A stretch of 64,000 nt of DNA from Thermoanaerobacter ethanolicus JW 200 (GCF_003722315.1 NZ_CP033580.1:743001-807000); one strand, 5' to 3'. Positions 1 to 9,638 are shown, counted from the first letter of the stretch. The notes: a model not told the origin generated them from the letters alone. Numbers and translations are program-made.

Positions 1-1
1 A

Positions 2-331
2 AAAGCTCGTAATGTTGAAGTTAATGTTTCTACTTTGAGCGGAGGGACTCAGCAAAAAGTTTTGGTAGCTAAAGGCCTTTTTGCTGAACCAGATGTCATT
101 ATTTTGGATGAACCTACAAGAGGTATAGATGTTGGCGCAAAATATGAAATATACACATTAATAAGAGAATTAGCAAGTGAAGGCAAAGCCATTCTCCTTA
201 TATCCTCTGAATTACCGGAAATATTGGGAATGAGTGATAGAATATATATAATGAGCAAAGGTAAAATTACAGGGGAATTGAAATCAGAAGAAGCCAATCA
301 AGAAATCGTAATGGCTTATGCCGTGAGCTAA
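2..331 (+). CDS. Sugar ABC transporter ATP-binding protein, 3' end only
   Basis: This is the C-terminal part of a sugar-importer ATPase of the RbsA/XylG type; the gene starts left of the window. The frame is open from base 2. It shows the ABC signature (LSGGTQQK) and then Walker B with the D-loop ([14 protein letters not shown]), followed by the family tail ending in an [11 protein letters not shown]-like segment and a GKITGEL strand. These features mark the second nucleotide-binding half of the duplicated ATPases of ribose/xylose/galactose importers. A strong ribosome site and a permease gene follow after 14 bp, so both lie in one operon. The sugar cannot be told from this fragment; xylose or ribose is a guess from the family. 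Confidence 0.9.
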   Translation, partial: KARNVEVNVSTLSGGTQQKVLVAKGLFAEPDVIILDEPTRGIDVGAKYEIYTLIRELASEGKAILLISSELPEILGMSDRIYIMSKGKITGELKSEEANQEIVMAYAVS

Positions 332-345
332 AGGAGGGTTTAAGA

Positions 346-1536
346 TTGAAGGAATTTATTCGCCATTTAAAAGAATTTTTGAAAGATCATGTAAGAGATT
401 ATGCTATGTTTATAGCACTTTTTGCAATAATGGCTGTTTTTGCGGCCCTCTCTGGCGGCGATTTTTTATCACCTGTAAATATTAGTAATCTTGTGGACCA
501 GACGGGATATATAGCTGTTCTTGCAATTGGAGAAACTTTAATTATTGTTATACGACATATTGACCTTTCTGTAGGATTTTTGTCTGGATTTTTAGGAGCA
601 ATTGCAGCTATATTGATGCAATTTTATCACTTTTCTGCTTTATCAGCCATTATAATAGTGCTAGGATTAGGAACATTAGCTGGATTACTAAACGGTTCGC
701 TAGTAACCTACTTAAGAATCCCAGCTTTTGTTGCTACTTTAGCAGGTTGGTTAGCTTATCGTGGCGCTCTTTTGTTGGCTACAAAAGGATCTGGAACTAT
801 TATAATTACCAATAAAACTTTTAATGCTATAGGCAACGGTTTTATTCCAGACTTGCCTTTTATAAATAATATTTTACCTAATTATCATAAGCTTACATTG
901 TTAGTGGGTATTGTAGCAGCAGTGCTAATTGTTTATTTTTCTCTTAAGAATAGAGCCCAACAAATTAAAAGAGGATTTGATGTACTTCCACTAGACATTT
1001 TCCTTATCGAATTGCTTTTTATTGATGCTTTATTGTTATATATAACTTTTATTTTAGCAGCTCATCGAGGGATTTCATGGACCCTTGTAATTATGATAAT
1101 TACCACAGTTATTTATAGTTTTATTACTAATAGAACCGTTTTGGGAAGACATATTTATGCAGTAGGTGGTAATCCAGAAGCGGCTGCTTTAAGTGGAATT
1201 AATGTGAAAAAAATTACCCTTATTGTCTTTGCTTCGATGGGTTTTCTTTCAGGTTTATCAGGAATATTGTTTGCTTCCAGACTTCAATCAGCTACAACTA
1301 CTGCTGGTACTCTTTTTGAACTTTATGCTATTGCTGGAGCTTATATAGGAGGAGTATCTGCAGCAGGCGGAGTGGGAAAAGTAATCAACTCATTGATTGG
1401 AGCATTTGTTATGTCAACTTTGACTAATGGAATGAATCTTCTAGGAGTGGATATTTCGCTTCAATATATAATTCTTGGAATAGTTTTGGCTGCCGCTGTC
1501 ATATTTGATGTAGCAACTCGCAGCAAGGAAAGATAA
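346..1536 (+). CDS. Sugar ABC transporter permease (XylH/RbsC type)
   Basis: Integral membrane permease of 396 residues, longer than RbsC (about 320) and close to XylH (about 390). Many hydrophobic helices are visible, with the family motif around GETLIIVIRHIDLSVGFLSG near residues 62-80 and a GGNPEAAALSGI segment near residue 276, typical of the BPD_transp_2 family. Start is TTG at 346, preceded by AAGGAGGG. It follows the ATPase by 14 bp and is followed at once by a terminator, so it is the last gene of a sugar-import operon whose binding-protein gene would lie upstream. XylH-like length suggests a pentose importer, but the substrate is inference. Confidence 0.9.
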   Translation: MKEFIRHLKEFLKDHVRDYAMFIALFAIMAVFAALSGGDFLSPVNISNLVDQTGYIAVLAIGETLIIVIRHIDLSVGFLSGFLGAIAAILMQFYHFSALSAIIIVLGLGTLAGLLNGSLVTYLRIPAFVATLAGWLAYRGALLLATKGSGTIIITNKTFNAIGNGFIPDLPFINNILPNYHKLTLLVGIVAAVLIVYFSLKNRAQQIKRGFDVLPLDIFLIELLFIDALLLYITFILAAHRGISWTLVIMIITTVIYSFITNRTVLGRHIYAVGGNPEAAALSGINVKKITLIVFASMGFLSGLSGILFASRLQSATTTAGTLFELYAIAGAYIGGVSAAGGVGKVINSLIGAFVMSTLTNGMNLLGVDISLQYIILGIVLAAAVIFDVATRSKER

Positions 1537-1563
1537 AAAAGACGGGTATGTCCCGTCTTTTTT
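1535..1563. terminator. Bidirectional intrinsic terminator
   Basis: Stem GACGGG/CCCGTC (1541-1546 with 1552-1557) with a 5-nt loop, extended by an A run on the left and a T run on the right, so it works on both strands. It separates the convergent permease and gcvPB genes. Confidence 0.85.
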
Positions 1564-1590
1564 ATCCCCCGCTTTTTCAATGGTCCCCCT

Positions 1591-3045
1591 CTATTTGCTC
1601 CACTTTAAAACAGGATTTCTTGCAGCCAGTACCTCATCAACCCTTCTTACAGGCGTGTTGTGTGGAGCTTCTTTTAAAAGTTGCGGATTTTCTTTTGCTT
1701 CCTCTGCTATTTTAATCATTGCTTCAATGAAAGCGTCTAATGTTTCTTTACTTTCTGTTTCAGTAGGCTCTACCATTATGGCGCTGTCAACAATTAATGG
1801 GAAATATATTGTGGGTGGATGGAAACCGTAGTCTATAAGTCTTTTAGCTACATCTAATGTTGTGATATCATTGACTTTTTCTAAAAGACCAGCTAAAACA
1901 AATTCATGCATGCATACTTTGTCAATAGCGACTTTGTAGTGATTTTTGAGTTTTTCTTTAAGATAATTAGCATTTAAAACTGCCATTTCGCTGGCTCTCT
2001 TAAGTCCTTCAGCTCCCATAGTTAAAATGTAGGAATAAGCCTTTATAAGCACATTGAAGTTGCCATAAAAGCTTCTCACTTTTCCAATAGAAAGCGGCCT
2101 ATCATAGTTTAAGCTATATATGCCGTCTTTAAATTCTATTACAGGCACTGGCAAAAAGTCGGCAAGCTCTTTTTTGACACCTACAGGTCCAGAACCCGGG
2201 CCACCACCGCCATGAGGTGTAGAGAAGGTCTTGTGAAGATTGAGATGTACAACGTCAAATCCCATGTCTCCAGGACGCGTAATTCCCATTATAGCATTTA
2301 GATTTGCACCATCGTAGTATAGAAGACCTCCTGCTTCGTGTATTAATCTTGCGATTTCTACTATGTTCTCTTCAAAAAGCCCCAAAGTACTTGGGTTTGT
2401 CAGCATAAGTCCTGCTACTTCATCATTTAAAACAGCCTTTAAGGCTTCTAAATCTATAGCCCCTTCTTTGTTGGATTTAATTTCAATTACGTCAAAACCT
2501 GCAACTGCTGCACTAGCGGGGTTAGTACCATGAGCAGAGTCTGGCACGATTATTTTTTTACGTTTTTTGTCATTTCTGTGTTCGTGATAGGCCTTAATTA
2601 TCATGAGTCCCGTCAATTCTCCGTGGGCACCTGCAGCAGGCTGTAATGAAAATTTGTCCATTCCAGTTATTTCAGAGAGCATGTTTTCTAATTCATACAT
2701 GAGTTTCAAAGCGCCTTGCACAGTTTCTACTGGTTGATAGGGATGTAGAGCTGTAAAACCGATAAAGGATGCCATGTCTTCATTTATTTTAGGATTGTAC
2801 TTCATAGTACAAGAACCTAATGGATAAAAACCCGTATCGACGCCGTAGTTTTTATTTGATAAAAGGGTGTAATGTCTTATTATGTCTACTTCACTTACTT
2901 CGGGAAGCTCTATTTCTTCTTTTCTCATCATTTGTTGCGGAAGTATGTCTTCTAAAGGTTTTTCTTCTATATCCAACTTAGGGAGAGTGTAGGCTTTTCT
3001 TCCTTCCTTTGACAATTCAAATATCAATTTATTGTACTCTTTCAT
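1591..3045 (-). CDS. gcvPB: Glycine dehydrogenase (decarboxylating), subunit 2 (P protein beta)
   Basis: The PLP-bearing half of the split P protein, which decarboxylates glycine and passes the aminomethyl group to the lipoyl arm of GcvH. It has 484 residues, normal for GcvPB. The PLP lysine lies in [19 protein letters not shown] near residue 270, followed by the glycine-rich loop typical of the family; [10 protein letters not shown] lies near residue 170. It is the last gene of gcvT-gcvH-gcvPA-gcvPB, and its start overlaps the gcvPA stop by 4 bp, so translation is probably coupled. Expression is expected to depend on the glycine riboswitch upstream of gcvT. Confidence 0.97.
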   Translation of the reverse strand: MKEYNKLIFELSKEGRKAYTLPKLDIEEKPLEDILPQQMMRKEEIELPEVSEVDIIRHYTLLSNKNYGVDTGFYPLGSCTMKYNPKINEDMASFIGFTALHPYQPVETVQGALKLMYELENMLSEITGMDKFSLQPAAGAHGELTGLMIIKAYHEHRNDKKRKKIIVPDSAHGTNPASAAVAGFDVIEIKSNKEGAIDLEALKAVLNDEVAGLMLTNPSTLGLFEENIVEIARLIHEAGGLLYYDGANLNAIMGITRPGDMGFDVVHLNLHKTFSTPHGGGGPGSGPVGVKKELADFLPVPVIEFKDGIYSLNYDRPLSIGKVRSFYGNFNVLIKAYSYILTMGAEGLKRASEMAVLNANYLKEKLKNHYKVAIDKVCMHEFVLAGLLEKVNDITTLDVAKRLIDYGFHPPTIYFPLIVDSAIMVEPTETESKETLDAFIEAMIKIAEEAKENPQLLKEAPHNTPVRRVDEVLAARNPVLKWSK

Positions 3046-4385
3046 TCTATCACCTCCAACAGAGCTTTTAACTCATCAATTTCTTCTTTTGTCCTTTTTT
3101 CTGTAAAGGCTAGTAACATTGTATTTTTGTATTTGTCGTAATCTCTGTGGAGGTTGTATCCGCCTAATATGCCCTTTTCTAAAAGTTTTTTATTAATTAA
3201 GTCTACATCTACATCAGTCTTTAATGCAAATTCCATAAAGAAGGGCTTGTTAAAAGCAGGTTTATATTTTCCTGATGCGGTAAGCATTGAAAAAGCGTAA
3301 TGAGCCTTTTGAGTGCACTGATAAGCCACTTCTTTTATACCTTTTTTGCCCATAGTTGCTAGATACACTGCAGCTGTTAAGGCATTTAATGAGTGGTTTG
3401 AGCATATATTCGAAGTGGCTTTTTCCCTTCTTATGTGTTGCTCTCTTGCTTGCAAAGTAAGCACAAAAGCACGTCTACCATCTACGTCTTTTGTCTGGCC
3501 TACTATTCTTCCTGGCATTTTCCGCACAAGCTTTTGTGTTGTAGCTAAAAAACCAAGATAAGGGCCACCAAAATTTAATCCATTGCCAAGAGACTGACCG
3601 TCTCCTACAGCTATATCTGCGCCAATTTCTCCTGGCGATTTAAGTATGCCGAGAGGTATTGGATGTACGTAAGTTATCAACATTGCTTTATTTTCATGGG
3701 TTATTTTCTCAATTTCTTGCAGGTCTTCGATGATTCCCATGAAATTAGGATACTGTACAATTACTGCCGCAGTGTTAGTCCCAATTTCCGCTTTTAATTT
3801 TTCTAAATCTGTTACTCCTTCATTATCGTCTATTTCAATTACTTGGATATCTCTAAAATGCATATAAGTCTTTAAAACTTTTCGCGTTTCTGGATTTACA
3901 GTTTTTGAAACTAATATGGTTTTTCTTTTTGTATTTTCACAAGCCATAATTGCAGCTTCTGCGCAGGCTGTTGCTCCGTCGTACATTGAAGCGTTTGTGA
4001 CTTCCATTCCTGTAAGGTTTGTAATCATTGTCTGGTACTCAAAGATAGCTTGTAGTGTTCCTTGGCTTATTTCTGGCTGGTAAGGAGTGTAGGCCGTGTA
4101 GAATTCAGAACGAGATATTATGTGCTTTACCACAGAAGGAATGTAATGGTCATATACTCCAGCGCCTAAAAAACTTGTCAGCTCTTCAAGGCTTTTATTT
4201 TCTTTAGCGTATTTTTTTATGTGAGCTGTAAGCTCTATTTCTGACATGGGCTTACCTAAATTTAAAGGCCTTTTTAAGCGAACTTCTTGAGGTATGTTTT
4301 CAAACAGTTCTTCTATAGAATTTTTTCCTATTGTTTTTAGCATTTCTTTTTCGTCATTGGAGGAGGCAGGAAGGTAAGGAAACAT
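3042..4385 (-). CDS. gcvPA: Glycine dehydrogenase (decarboxylating), subunit 1 (P protein alpha)
   Basis: Partner subunit of GcvPB; together they form the glycine-decarboxylating P protein of the glycine cleavage system. The N-terminus [16 protein letters not shown] is the usual GcvPA start, giving about 447 residues. An in-frame ATG at 4400 would add five residues and overlap gcvH, but the GAGGAG ribosome site lies between the two ATGs and favours 4385. The motifs ASMYDGATA and [18 protein letters not shown] fit the family. The gene lies between gcvH and gcvPB in a tight four-gene operon. Confidence 0.96.
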   Translation of the reverse strand: MFPYLPASSNDEKEMLKTIGKNSIEELFENIPQEVRLKRPLNLGKPMSEIELTAHIKKYAKENKSLEELTSFLGAGVYDHYIPSVVKHIISRSEFYTAYTPYQPEISQGTLQAIFEYQTMITNLTGMEVTNASMYDGATACAEAAIMACENTKRKTILVSKTVNPETRKVLKTYMHFRDIQVIEIDDNEGVTDLEKLKAEIGTNTAAVIVQYPNFMGIIEDLQEIEKITHENKAMLITYVHPIPLGILKSPGEIGADIAVGDGQSLGNGLNFGGPYLGFLATTQKLVRKMPGRIVGQTKDVDGRRAFVLTLQAREQHIRREKATSNICSNHSLNALTAAVYLATMGKKGIKEVAYQCTQKAHYAFSMLTASGKYKPAFNKPFFMEFALKTDVDVDLINKKLLEKGILGGYNLHRDYDKYKNTMLLAFTEKRTKEEIDELKALLEVIE

Positions 4386-4389
4386 GCTC

Positions 4390-4770
4390 TCACTCCTCAT
4401 CTAAAAATTTTTTATATTCTTCGGCTGTCATCAAATTATCAAGCTGTGACTTGTCTTTGAGTTCTACTAATGCCATCCAACTGCCATAGGGGTCATTGTT
4501 TACTAAAGAGGGGTCGTCAACGATAGCATTGTTTACTTCAAGTACTTTTCCATCTACAGGTGTGTAAACATCAGATGCAGCTTTTACAGATTCTACGACT
4601 CCAAGTACATCGCCAGCCGAGAGTTCTGCACCTACTTCTGGAAGCTCAATGTACACTATGTTTCCTAAGGAATGCTGTGCATAGTCAGTTATTCCTATGT
4701 ATGCTTTATCTCCTTCTACTTTGACCCATTCGTGGTCTTTTGAGTAATACAAGCCTTCTAAAACTTCCAT
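4390..4770 (-). CDS. gcvH: Glycine cleavage system H protein
   Basis: Small lipoyl carrier (126 residues) that shuttles the aminomethyl group between the P, T and L proteins. The lipoyl-lysine motif [18 protein letters not shown] is intact near residues 56-73, and the N-terminal HEWVKVEG segment is typical of GcvH. The ribosome site AGGAGG lies just upstream of the ATG at 4770. The lipoyl group could be attached by the lipoate ligase encoded divergently at 6236, which is a sensible reason for the neighbourhood. Confidence 0.97.
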   Translation of the reverse strand: MEVLEGLYYSKDHEWVKVEGDKAYIGITDYAQHSLGNIVYIELPEVGAELSAGDVLGVVESVKAASDVYTPVDGKVLEVNNAIVDDPSLVNNDPYGSWMALVELKDKSQLDNLMTAEEYKKFLDEE

Positions 4771-4782
4771 ACCAAAAACCTC

Positions 4783-5889
4783 CTATTTTTTATAATTTTT
4801 CTTGTAAAAGTTTTTGCTTATGATTAAAGCCTTAAGTGGCTTATTTCTTATCACAATTTCAATTTGATTTCCTAATTGGGCATATTTTGAATCAATCAAT
4901 GCAAGACCTATATTTTTCTTTAGTGTAGGAGAGAAATACCCTGTTGTTACATAGCCGATTTTTTGATTGTGAGCACGCACTTCATAACCATGTCTTGGAA
5001 TTCCATTGTCTATCATTTCAAATCCCACGATTTTACGCTTAAGCCCTTCTTCTTTTTGCTTTAGTAGAGCATCTTTTCCGATAAAATTGCCCTTGTCAAA
5101 TTTGACGAAAAACTCAAAACCTGCTTCTAAAGGAGTTATTTCTTCTGAAAGTTCATTTCCGTATAGAGGTAAACCTGCTTCAAATCTCAAAGTATCTCTT
5201 GCCCCTAATCCTGCCGGTTTAAGTCCATATTCTTTTCCAACTTCCACTATTTTTTCCCACAATTCTACTGCGTATTTATTAGGCATGTAAATTTCAAAGC
5301 CATCTTCACCCGTATATCCTGTTCTTGATACCAGGCATTCGATTCCAGCTATTTTTACATTGTCTTTAAAGCAGAAAAATTTGATTTGCGAAAGATCAGT
5401 ATCTGTAAGTTTTTGAAGTATTTCTTCTGCTTTTGGACCTTGTATTGCAAGCTCTGAAATTTCATCTGAAATGTTATTTATCTCTACCTCATATACTCCT
5501 TTGTTATCCTTCATCCATTTGTAATCCTTTTCTATATTAGCCGCATTTACAACCAAGTAGAAGTGTTCATCAGAATATTTGTAGACTAATAAGTCATCTA
5601 CAACGCCGCCATTGTAATTGCACATAAAAGTATAAAGGACTTGATTGCCTTTTAGTTTTGACAAATCATTTGTTATGAGATTTTGCAAAAACTTAAAAGC
5701 TTCTCTTCCTTTTACAGTTATTTCTCCCATGTGAGAAACATCAAAGAGTCCTGCAGCATTTCTCACTGCTTCGTGTTCAGAGATTATACTTTCAAACTGA
5801 ACAGGGAGAGCCCATCCTGCAAAGTCAATGATTTTTCCATTATATTTTTTGTAAAGTTCAAAAAGAGGTGTTTTTTTGAGGTTATCCAA
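4783..5889 (-). CDS. gcvT: Aminomethyltransferase (T protein)
   Basis: Tetrahydrofolate-dependent T protein that releases ammonia and forms methylene-THF from the aminomethyl group on GcvH. It has about 368 residues. The N-terminal segment NLKKTPLFELY, FDVSHMGE near residue 55 and SRTGYTGEDGFEIY near residue 190 are diagnostic. The likely start is TTG at 5889: AAAGGGTG lies 8 nt upstream. A GTG at 5898 is also in frame but sits inside that ribosome site. First gene of the gcv operon, directly behind the glycine riboswitch and its expression hairpin. Confidence 0.95.
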   Translation of the reverse strand: MDNLKKTPLFELYKKYNGKIIDFAGWALPVQFESIISEHEAVRNAAGLFDVSHMGEITVKGREAFKFLQNLITNDLSKLKGNQVLYTFMCNYNGGVVDDLLVYKYSDEHFYLVVNAANIEKDYKWMKDNKGVYEVEINNISDEISELAIQGPKAEEILQKLTDTDLSQIKFFCFKDNVKIAGIECLVSRTGYTGEDGFEIYMPNKYAVELWEKIVEVGKEYGLKPAGLGARDTLRFEAGLPLYGNELSEEITPLEAGFEFFVKFDKGNFIGKDALLKQKEEGLKRKIVGFEMIDNGIPRHGYEVRAHNQKIGYVTTGYFSPTLKKNIGLALIDSKYAQLGNQIEIVIRNKPLKALIISKNFYKKNYKK

Positions 5890-5911
5890 ACATACCACAC
5901 CCTTTCATAAA

Positions 5912-5962
5912 ATTTAAAAGAGGAGTTATGATGAGCACAACAAGAGAATATGCCATCACAAC
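5912..5962 (-). terminator. Riboswitch-linked terminator hairpin before gcvT
   Basis: On the minus strand GAGGAGTTGTGATG pairs with CATCATAACTCCTC, followed by TTTTAAATTTT. It lies between the second aptamer and gcvT, where the expression platform of a glycine riboswitch is expected. Glycine binding should prevent terminator formation and switch the operon on, as in Bacillus gcvT; this direction is taken from family knowledge. Confidence 0.7.
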
Positions 5963-5967
5963 TCCTC

Positions 5968-6148
5968 TGTTTTTTGACCTGAGAGCTTCTACTTATGTAT
6001 TGCTCCTTCGGTGCTCTTGCGAGCTTTCCAGAGGTCTATCCGATAGCGATACTTTTGCCTGAGAGCTTCTATAAAGGCTTGGCGGGCCTTTATATTTCCC
6101 CTTCGGCTATCTTTTTACAAAGATATCTCTCGCTATCTTCATCTAGAA
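5968..6148 (-). ncRNA. Tandem glycine riboswitch (gcvT leader)
   Basis: The minus-strand leader of gcvT holds two copies of the glycine aptamer signature: AGAAGCTCTCAGGCAAAAG near 6050-6075 and AGAAGCTCTCAGGTCAAAA near 5976-5998. The first aptamer begins with the GCGAGAGA-type P1 region and ends with CTCTGGAAAGCTC; the second includes the CACCGAAGGAGC segment. The two aptamers are joined by a short linker, as in the classic cooperative glycine riboswitch. It controls the glycine cleavage operon. Confidence 0.93.
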
Positions 6149-6183
6149 CAGTATTAAATTTTTTTAAAATATGCTATACTTTT

Positions 6184-6211
6184 ATTATATTATATTCCCC
6201 GTAATAGTCAA
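6184..6211 (-). promoter_or_regulatory. Promoter of the gcv operon
   Basis: Minus-strand TTGACT (6206-6211), 16-bp spacer, TATAAT (6184-6189). It lies about 35 bp before the first riboswitch aptamer, so the leader RNA would start near 6177 and contain both aptamers. Confidence 0.75.
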
Positions 6212-6235
6212 TAATCAAAACGAGGAGAGGTGGAT

Positions 6236-7216
6236 ATGTTATATATTTACAATAAGAACACAAATCCCTATTTTAATTTAGCTGCTGAAGAGTACGTTTT
6301 AAAAGAATTCCAAGAAGAATGTTTCATGTTATGGAGAAATGAACCTAGCATTATAGTAGGCAAAAATCAAAACACATTAGCGGAAATAAATTTGGATTAT
6401 GTGCGACAACATAAAATTCCAGTTGTCAGAAGATTATCGGGTGGAGGAGCGGTTTTTCACGACCTCGGCAATTTAAATTTTACTTTTATAGTAAATGAGG
6501 ATGTCAGCAGTTTCAGTGATTTTAAAAGATTTACACAGCCAATTATAGATGTGCTTAGAAAACTTTCTGTTAATGCTGAGTTTTCAGGGAGAAATGACAT
6601 AACAATTGACGGCAAAAAAATTTCAGGAAATGCGCAGTATTATTACAAAAATAGAATATTACACCATGGAACACTTTTGTTTTCTTCCAGCATTACAGAT
6701 TTGTCAGCAGCACTGAAAGTGCGACCTGTAAAATTTGAAGATAAAGGTGTAAAATCTGTGTCTAAAAGAGTTACAAACATAAGTGAGCATCTAAAAGAGC
6801 CTATTACAATAGAACAGTTTATAGACCTCATTATGAATCACATTAGAGAACAAACCGGTGGAAGTGAAATGTATGAATTTACGCAGGAAGACATAAAAAA
6901 AATAGAGAAATTGGTTAAAGAAAAGTATAGCACATGGGAATGGAATTTTGGAACATCGCCAGATTACAGTTTTAAAAATGAGAAAAAATTTACTGGTGGC
7001 ACTGTAGAAGTAAATTTAAATGTAGAAAAGGGAATAATAAAAGATATAAAAATTTATGGAGACTTTTTTGGAAAATACGATGTTTCAGAGGTAGAAAACC
7101 TTTTAAAAGGAGTAAAGCATTCAGAAGAAGAGATAAGAAAAGTGCTTTCAAATATTGACATGAATGATTATTTTGCCAACATAACTGTTGACAATTTAAT
7201 AGAAGTGATGTTCTGA
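6236..7216 (+). CDS. lplA: Lipoate--protein ligase
   Basis: Attaches lipoate (through lipoyl-AMP) to lipoyl-domain lysines such as those of GcvH. It has 326 residues with the family motifs VVRRLSGGGAVFHDLGNLNF (near residues 66-85), the catalytic-lysine region DITIDGKKISGNAQ (near 125) and a C-terminal accessory domain. Start is ATG at 6236, with GAGGAGAGG upstream; a GTG six bases earlier overlaps the ribosome site. It is divergent from the gcv operon and next to a lipoyl-domain dihydrolipoyl dehydrogenase, which fits a supply role for the glycine cleavage system. Confidence 0.95.
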   Translation: MLYIYNKNTNPYFNLAAEEYVLKEFQEECFMLWRNEPSIIVGKNQNTLAEINLDYVRQHKIPVVRRLSGGGAVFHDLGNLNFTFIVNEDVSSFSDFKRFTQPIIDVLRKLSVNAEFSGRNDITIDGKKISGNAQYYYKNRILHHGTLLFSSSITDLSAALKVRPVKFEDKGVKSVSKRVTNISEHLKEPITIEQFIDLIMNHIREQTGGSEMYEFTQEDIKKIEKLVKEKYSTWEWNFGTSPDYSFKNEKKFTGGTVEVNLNVEKGIIKDIKIYGDFFGKYDVSEVENLLKGVKHSEEEIRKVLSNIDMNDYFANITVDNLIEVMF

Positions 7217-7240
7217 GAGGTTAAAAATATTTTTAGGTTG

Positions 7241-7269
7241 TTGAACTTTTAACGGAAAAGTGGTAAAAT
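7241..7269 (+). promoter_or_regulatory. Promoter of the dihydrolipoyl dehydrogenase gene
   Basis: TTGAAC (7241-7246), 17-bp spacer, TAAAAT (7264-7269). Transcription would begin near 7276, leaving a leader of about 130 nt before the ATG at 7407. The leader contains CCCTCCCACCAGGG near 7325, a weak dyad of unknown role. Confidence 0.65.
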
Positions 7270-7406
7270 ATATACAAACGAAATTGTTAAATAATTATCG
7301 TTTTTATTTTATCAAATTCAACCCCCTCCCACCAGGGTACAGTTTGCCAAATGAGATATTGTTAGTGGTCAAAATTACTAAGAAAGACGGAAGTGGAGGT
7401 ATATTG

Positions 7407-9062
7407 ATGGATATAGAAATAAAGATGCCTGCTTTGTCAGATACCATGAAAAGCGGGCGAATTACAAAATGGTATGTTGAAGAAGGGCAATATGTAGAAA
7501 AAGGGGCTTGTTTGTGTGATGTAGCAGTAAATAAAATGAGCTTTGAAGTGTACAGTGATTATGAAGGCATTATTTCAAAAATTGTTTGTCCTGCTGGAAC
7601 TACAGTCGAGCCTGGGAATATTATTGCAATTATTACACAGTCTGAAGAAGTCAAGCCTTCCGAGACGCAAAAAGAAATTAAGTATGAATACAAAGAATAT
7701 GATTTAGCTGTCATAGGGGCAGGTCCTGGAGGATATGTTGCTGCTATTAAAGCTGCTAAAAAAGGTGCAAAAGTAGCTTTATTTGAAAAGGATAAATTAG
7801 GTGGTACCTGTCTAAATAGAGGATGTATACCAACAAAAGCTTATGCAAGAATTGCCGAAGTGTATGACATTTTAAAACGAGCTGGAGAATTTGGATTTGA
7901 TGTAAAAGTAAACTCTTTTGATTATACTCAAGTTGTAAAGAGAAAAGATGGTATTGTAGGAGAGCTTGTTGAAGGCATTAATGCTTTGCTGAAGGCTAAT
8001 GGAGTGGACTTGTTTTACGCTGAAGCAAAAGTTGACAAGGAAAAGAATGTACTATTTGGAGAAAACAAAATTAAAGCGAAAAACATTATTATTGCAACTG
8101 GGTCATCACCTGCTGAACTTCCTATTGAAGGCATTAATTCTAAAAATGTCATGAATAGCGATACTATTCTTGAAATGACCTCTTTACCTCAAAGTTTATG
8201 CATTATAGGTGGCGGAGTAATAGGCATGGAATTCGCCTTTATAATGAATCAATTTGGAGTAAAAGTTTCTGTTGTTGAAATGATGCCAGACATTCTTCCT
8301 ACACTTGATAAAGAGATAAGTTCTTTTATTAGGGCCGTGGCTCAAAGAAGAGGGATTAAAATATATACTTCTTCAACGGTTGAGAGAATAGATGAAGAAG
8401 AAAACGGCGGAAGCATAGTATCTGTTAAAAATGGTGAAAATATAAAACACATATACGCAGACAAGGTATTTGTGTCTATAGGGAGGAAGTTAAATACGGA
8501 TATTGGTCCAATTGTAGAACTATTAGAATTTGAAGGAAAAGCTATTAAAGTTGATGAACACATGAGGACAAATTTAGAAGGGGTTTATGCTATAGGTGAT
8601 GTCACAGGCAAAATGATGTTGGCTCATGTTGCTTCAGCACAAGGGGAAGTAGCAGTAGATAATATTTTTGGAGAACAAAGTATATTAGATTATGCGAAAA
8701 TACCTGCAGCAGTATTTACAGAGCCAGAGATTGGATATTTTGGCTATACTGAAGAGGAAGCGAGAAAGAAATTTAACGATATAAAAGTGGGAAGATTTAA
8801 TTTTGAACACAATGGAAGAGCCAAGACGTATGGAGAAACAGAGGGCTTTGCAAAGGTAATTTCAAATGAAAAAGGAGAAGTAGTCGGTACATGGGTGGTA
8901 GGTAGTGGAGCTTCTGAACTTATACACATACTTTCAACTGCTTGTCAGGCGGGAGCAAAAGTAGAAGACCTGAAAAAAGCAGTTTATGCTCACCCAACTA
9001 AAAGTGAAACTATTATGGAAGCTGTTAAGGACATCGTTGGTGAGTCTGTACACAAAGTGTAA
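7407..9062 (+). CDS. lpdA: Dihydrolipoyl dehydrogenase with N-terminal lipoyl domain
   Basis: FAD flavoprotein that reoxidises dihydrolipoyl arms with NAD+ (L protein or E3). It has 551 residues. Residues 1-80 form a lipoyl domain with the lysine in VNKMSFEVYSDYEG. The dehydrogenase domain follows, with the GAGPGGYVAAIKAA nucleotide fold, the redox pair GGTCLNRGCIPTKA, GVYAIGDVTG and the active-site AHPTKSE near the end. The frame is open back to 7260, but the promoter at 7241-7269 lies within or just before that extension. The ATG at 7407 has a GGAGG ribosome site and starts the lipoyl domain (MDIEIKMPALSDTM). Next to lplA and gcv, it probably serves glycine cleavage. Confidence 0.93.
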   Translation: MDIEIKMPALSDTMKSGRITKWYVEEGQYVEKGACLCDVAVNKMSFEVYSDYEGIISKIVCPAGTTVEPGNIIAIITQSEEVKPSETQKEIKYEYKEYDLAVIGAGPGGYVAAIKAAKKGAKVALFEKDKLGGTCLNRGCIPTKAYARIAEVYDILKRAGEFGFDVKVNSFDYTQVVKRKDGIVGELVEGINALLKANGVDLFYAEAKVDKEKNVLFGENKIKAKNIIIATGSSPAELPIEGINSKNVMNSDTILEMTSLPQSLCIIGGGVIGMEFAFIMNQFGVKVSVVEMMPDILPTLDKEISSFIRAVAQRRGIKIYTSSTVERIDEEENGGSIVSVKNGENIKHIYADKVFVSIGRKLNTDIGPIVELLEFEGKAIKVDEHMRTNLEGVYAIGDVTGKMMLAHVASAQGEVAVDNIFGEQSILDYAKIPAAVFTEPEIGYFGYTEEEARKKFNDIKVGRFNFEHNGRAKTYGETEGFAKVISNEKGEVVGTWVVGSGASELIHILSTACQAGAKVEDLKKAVYAHPTKSETIMEAVKDIVGESVHKV

Positions 9063-9150
9063 TTTTAACGTCATTTATCTATATGCTTTCGAAGCTCTTA
9101 TAGAGCTTTCGAAATACATAAAATTTGAAAAATAAAAGGAGGAGTTTAAA

Positions 9151-9594
9151 ATGGCAATTGAAACCTTTAAAGCGGTTTCAAGAAAATTACCAGAAGGTTT
9201 AGCAGTTGAAAGCGAGGTAAGAGGCTTTAAAATAATCTTAGATGAGCCTAAAGAATTAGGCGGTACGAATAAAGGAATGAATCCTGTAGAGGCTTTGCTT
9301 TGCGCTTTAGGTTCTTGCCAGACGATTGTTGCAGCTGCTTTTGCAAAGGCAAAAGGTATAGACCTACAAGGCTTTTGGGTTGAATTAGAAGGGGATCTTG
9401 ATGTAGACGGATTCATGGGAAAAGCTGGTGTAAGGCCAGGTTTTCAAGAGATAAGATTTAAAATGCACATAAAGACAGATGCACCGAAAGAAAAAGTAGA
9501 AGAGTTTGCAAAGTTTATAGAAAAGACTTGCCCAGTAGGAGATTCTTTAGCAAATCCAGTAAAATTAGTTTTGTCAGATGTGGTCGTTGAATAA
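9151..9594 (+). CDS. OsmC family protein
   Basis: Small protein (147 residues) of the OsmC/Ohr-like superfamily, often peroxide- or sulfur-related. The N-terminal strands, then NPVEALLCALGSCQTIVAAAFAKAKGI (near residues 49-75, with the first conserved cysteine in GSC) and a second cysteine in EKTCPVGDSLANP near residue 130 fit the YhfA-like branch. It has a strong AAAGGAGG ribosome site. A hairpin with arms around GAAGCTCT/AGAGCTT lies in the gap before it. It stands at the end of the lipoate/LPD group; a functional link with sulfur chemistry is inference. Confidence 0.85.
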   Translation: MAIETFKAVSRKLPEGLAVESEVRGFKIILDEPKELGGTNKGMNPVEALLCALGSCQTIVAAAFAKAKGIDLQGFWVELEGDLDVDGFMGKAGVRPGFQEIRFKMHIKTDAPKEKVEEFAKFIEKTCPVGDSLANPVKLVLSDVVVE

Positions 9595-9595
9595 T

Positions 9596-9638
9596 AATCA
9601 AAAGCACTCCACCTTTTTGCGGTGGAGTGCTTTTGATT
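9596..9638 (+). terminator. Strong terminator after OsmC gene; intron target
   Basis: 18-bp stem (9596-9613 with 9621-9638) with GC-rich GCACTCCACC core and a T run, loop of 7 nt. A group II intron begins 3 bp downstream, so the hairpin is also the insertion landmark expected for group IIC introns. Confidence 0.92.

Noticed and set aside
7260-7406. N-terminal extension of the dihydrolipoyl dehydrogenase
   Set aside because: A promoter overlaps its start, it has no ribosome site, and the lipoyl domain begins at ATG 7407 with a proper site.
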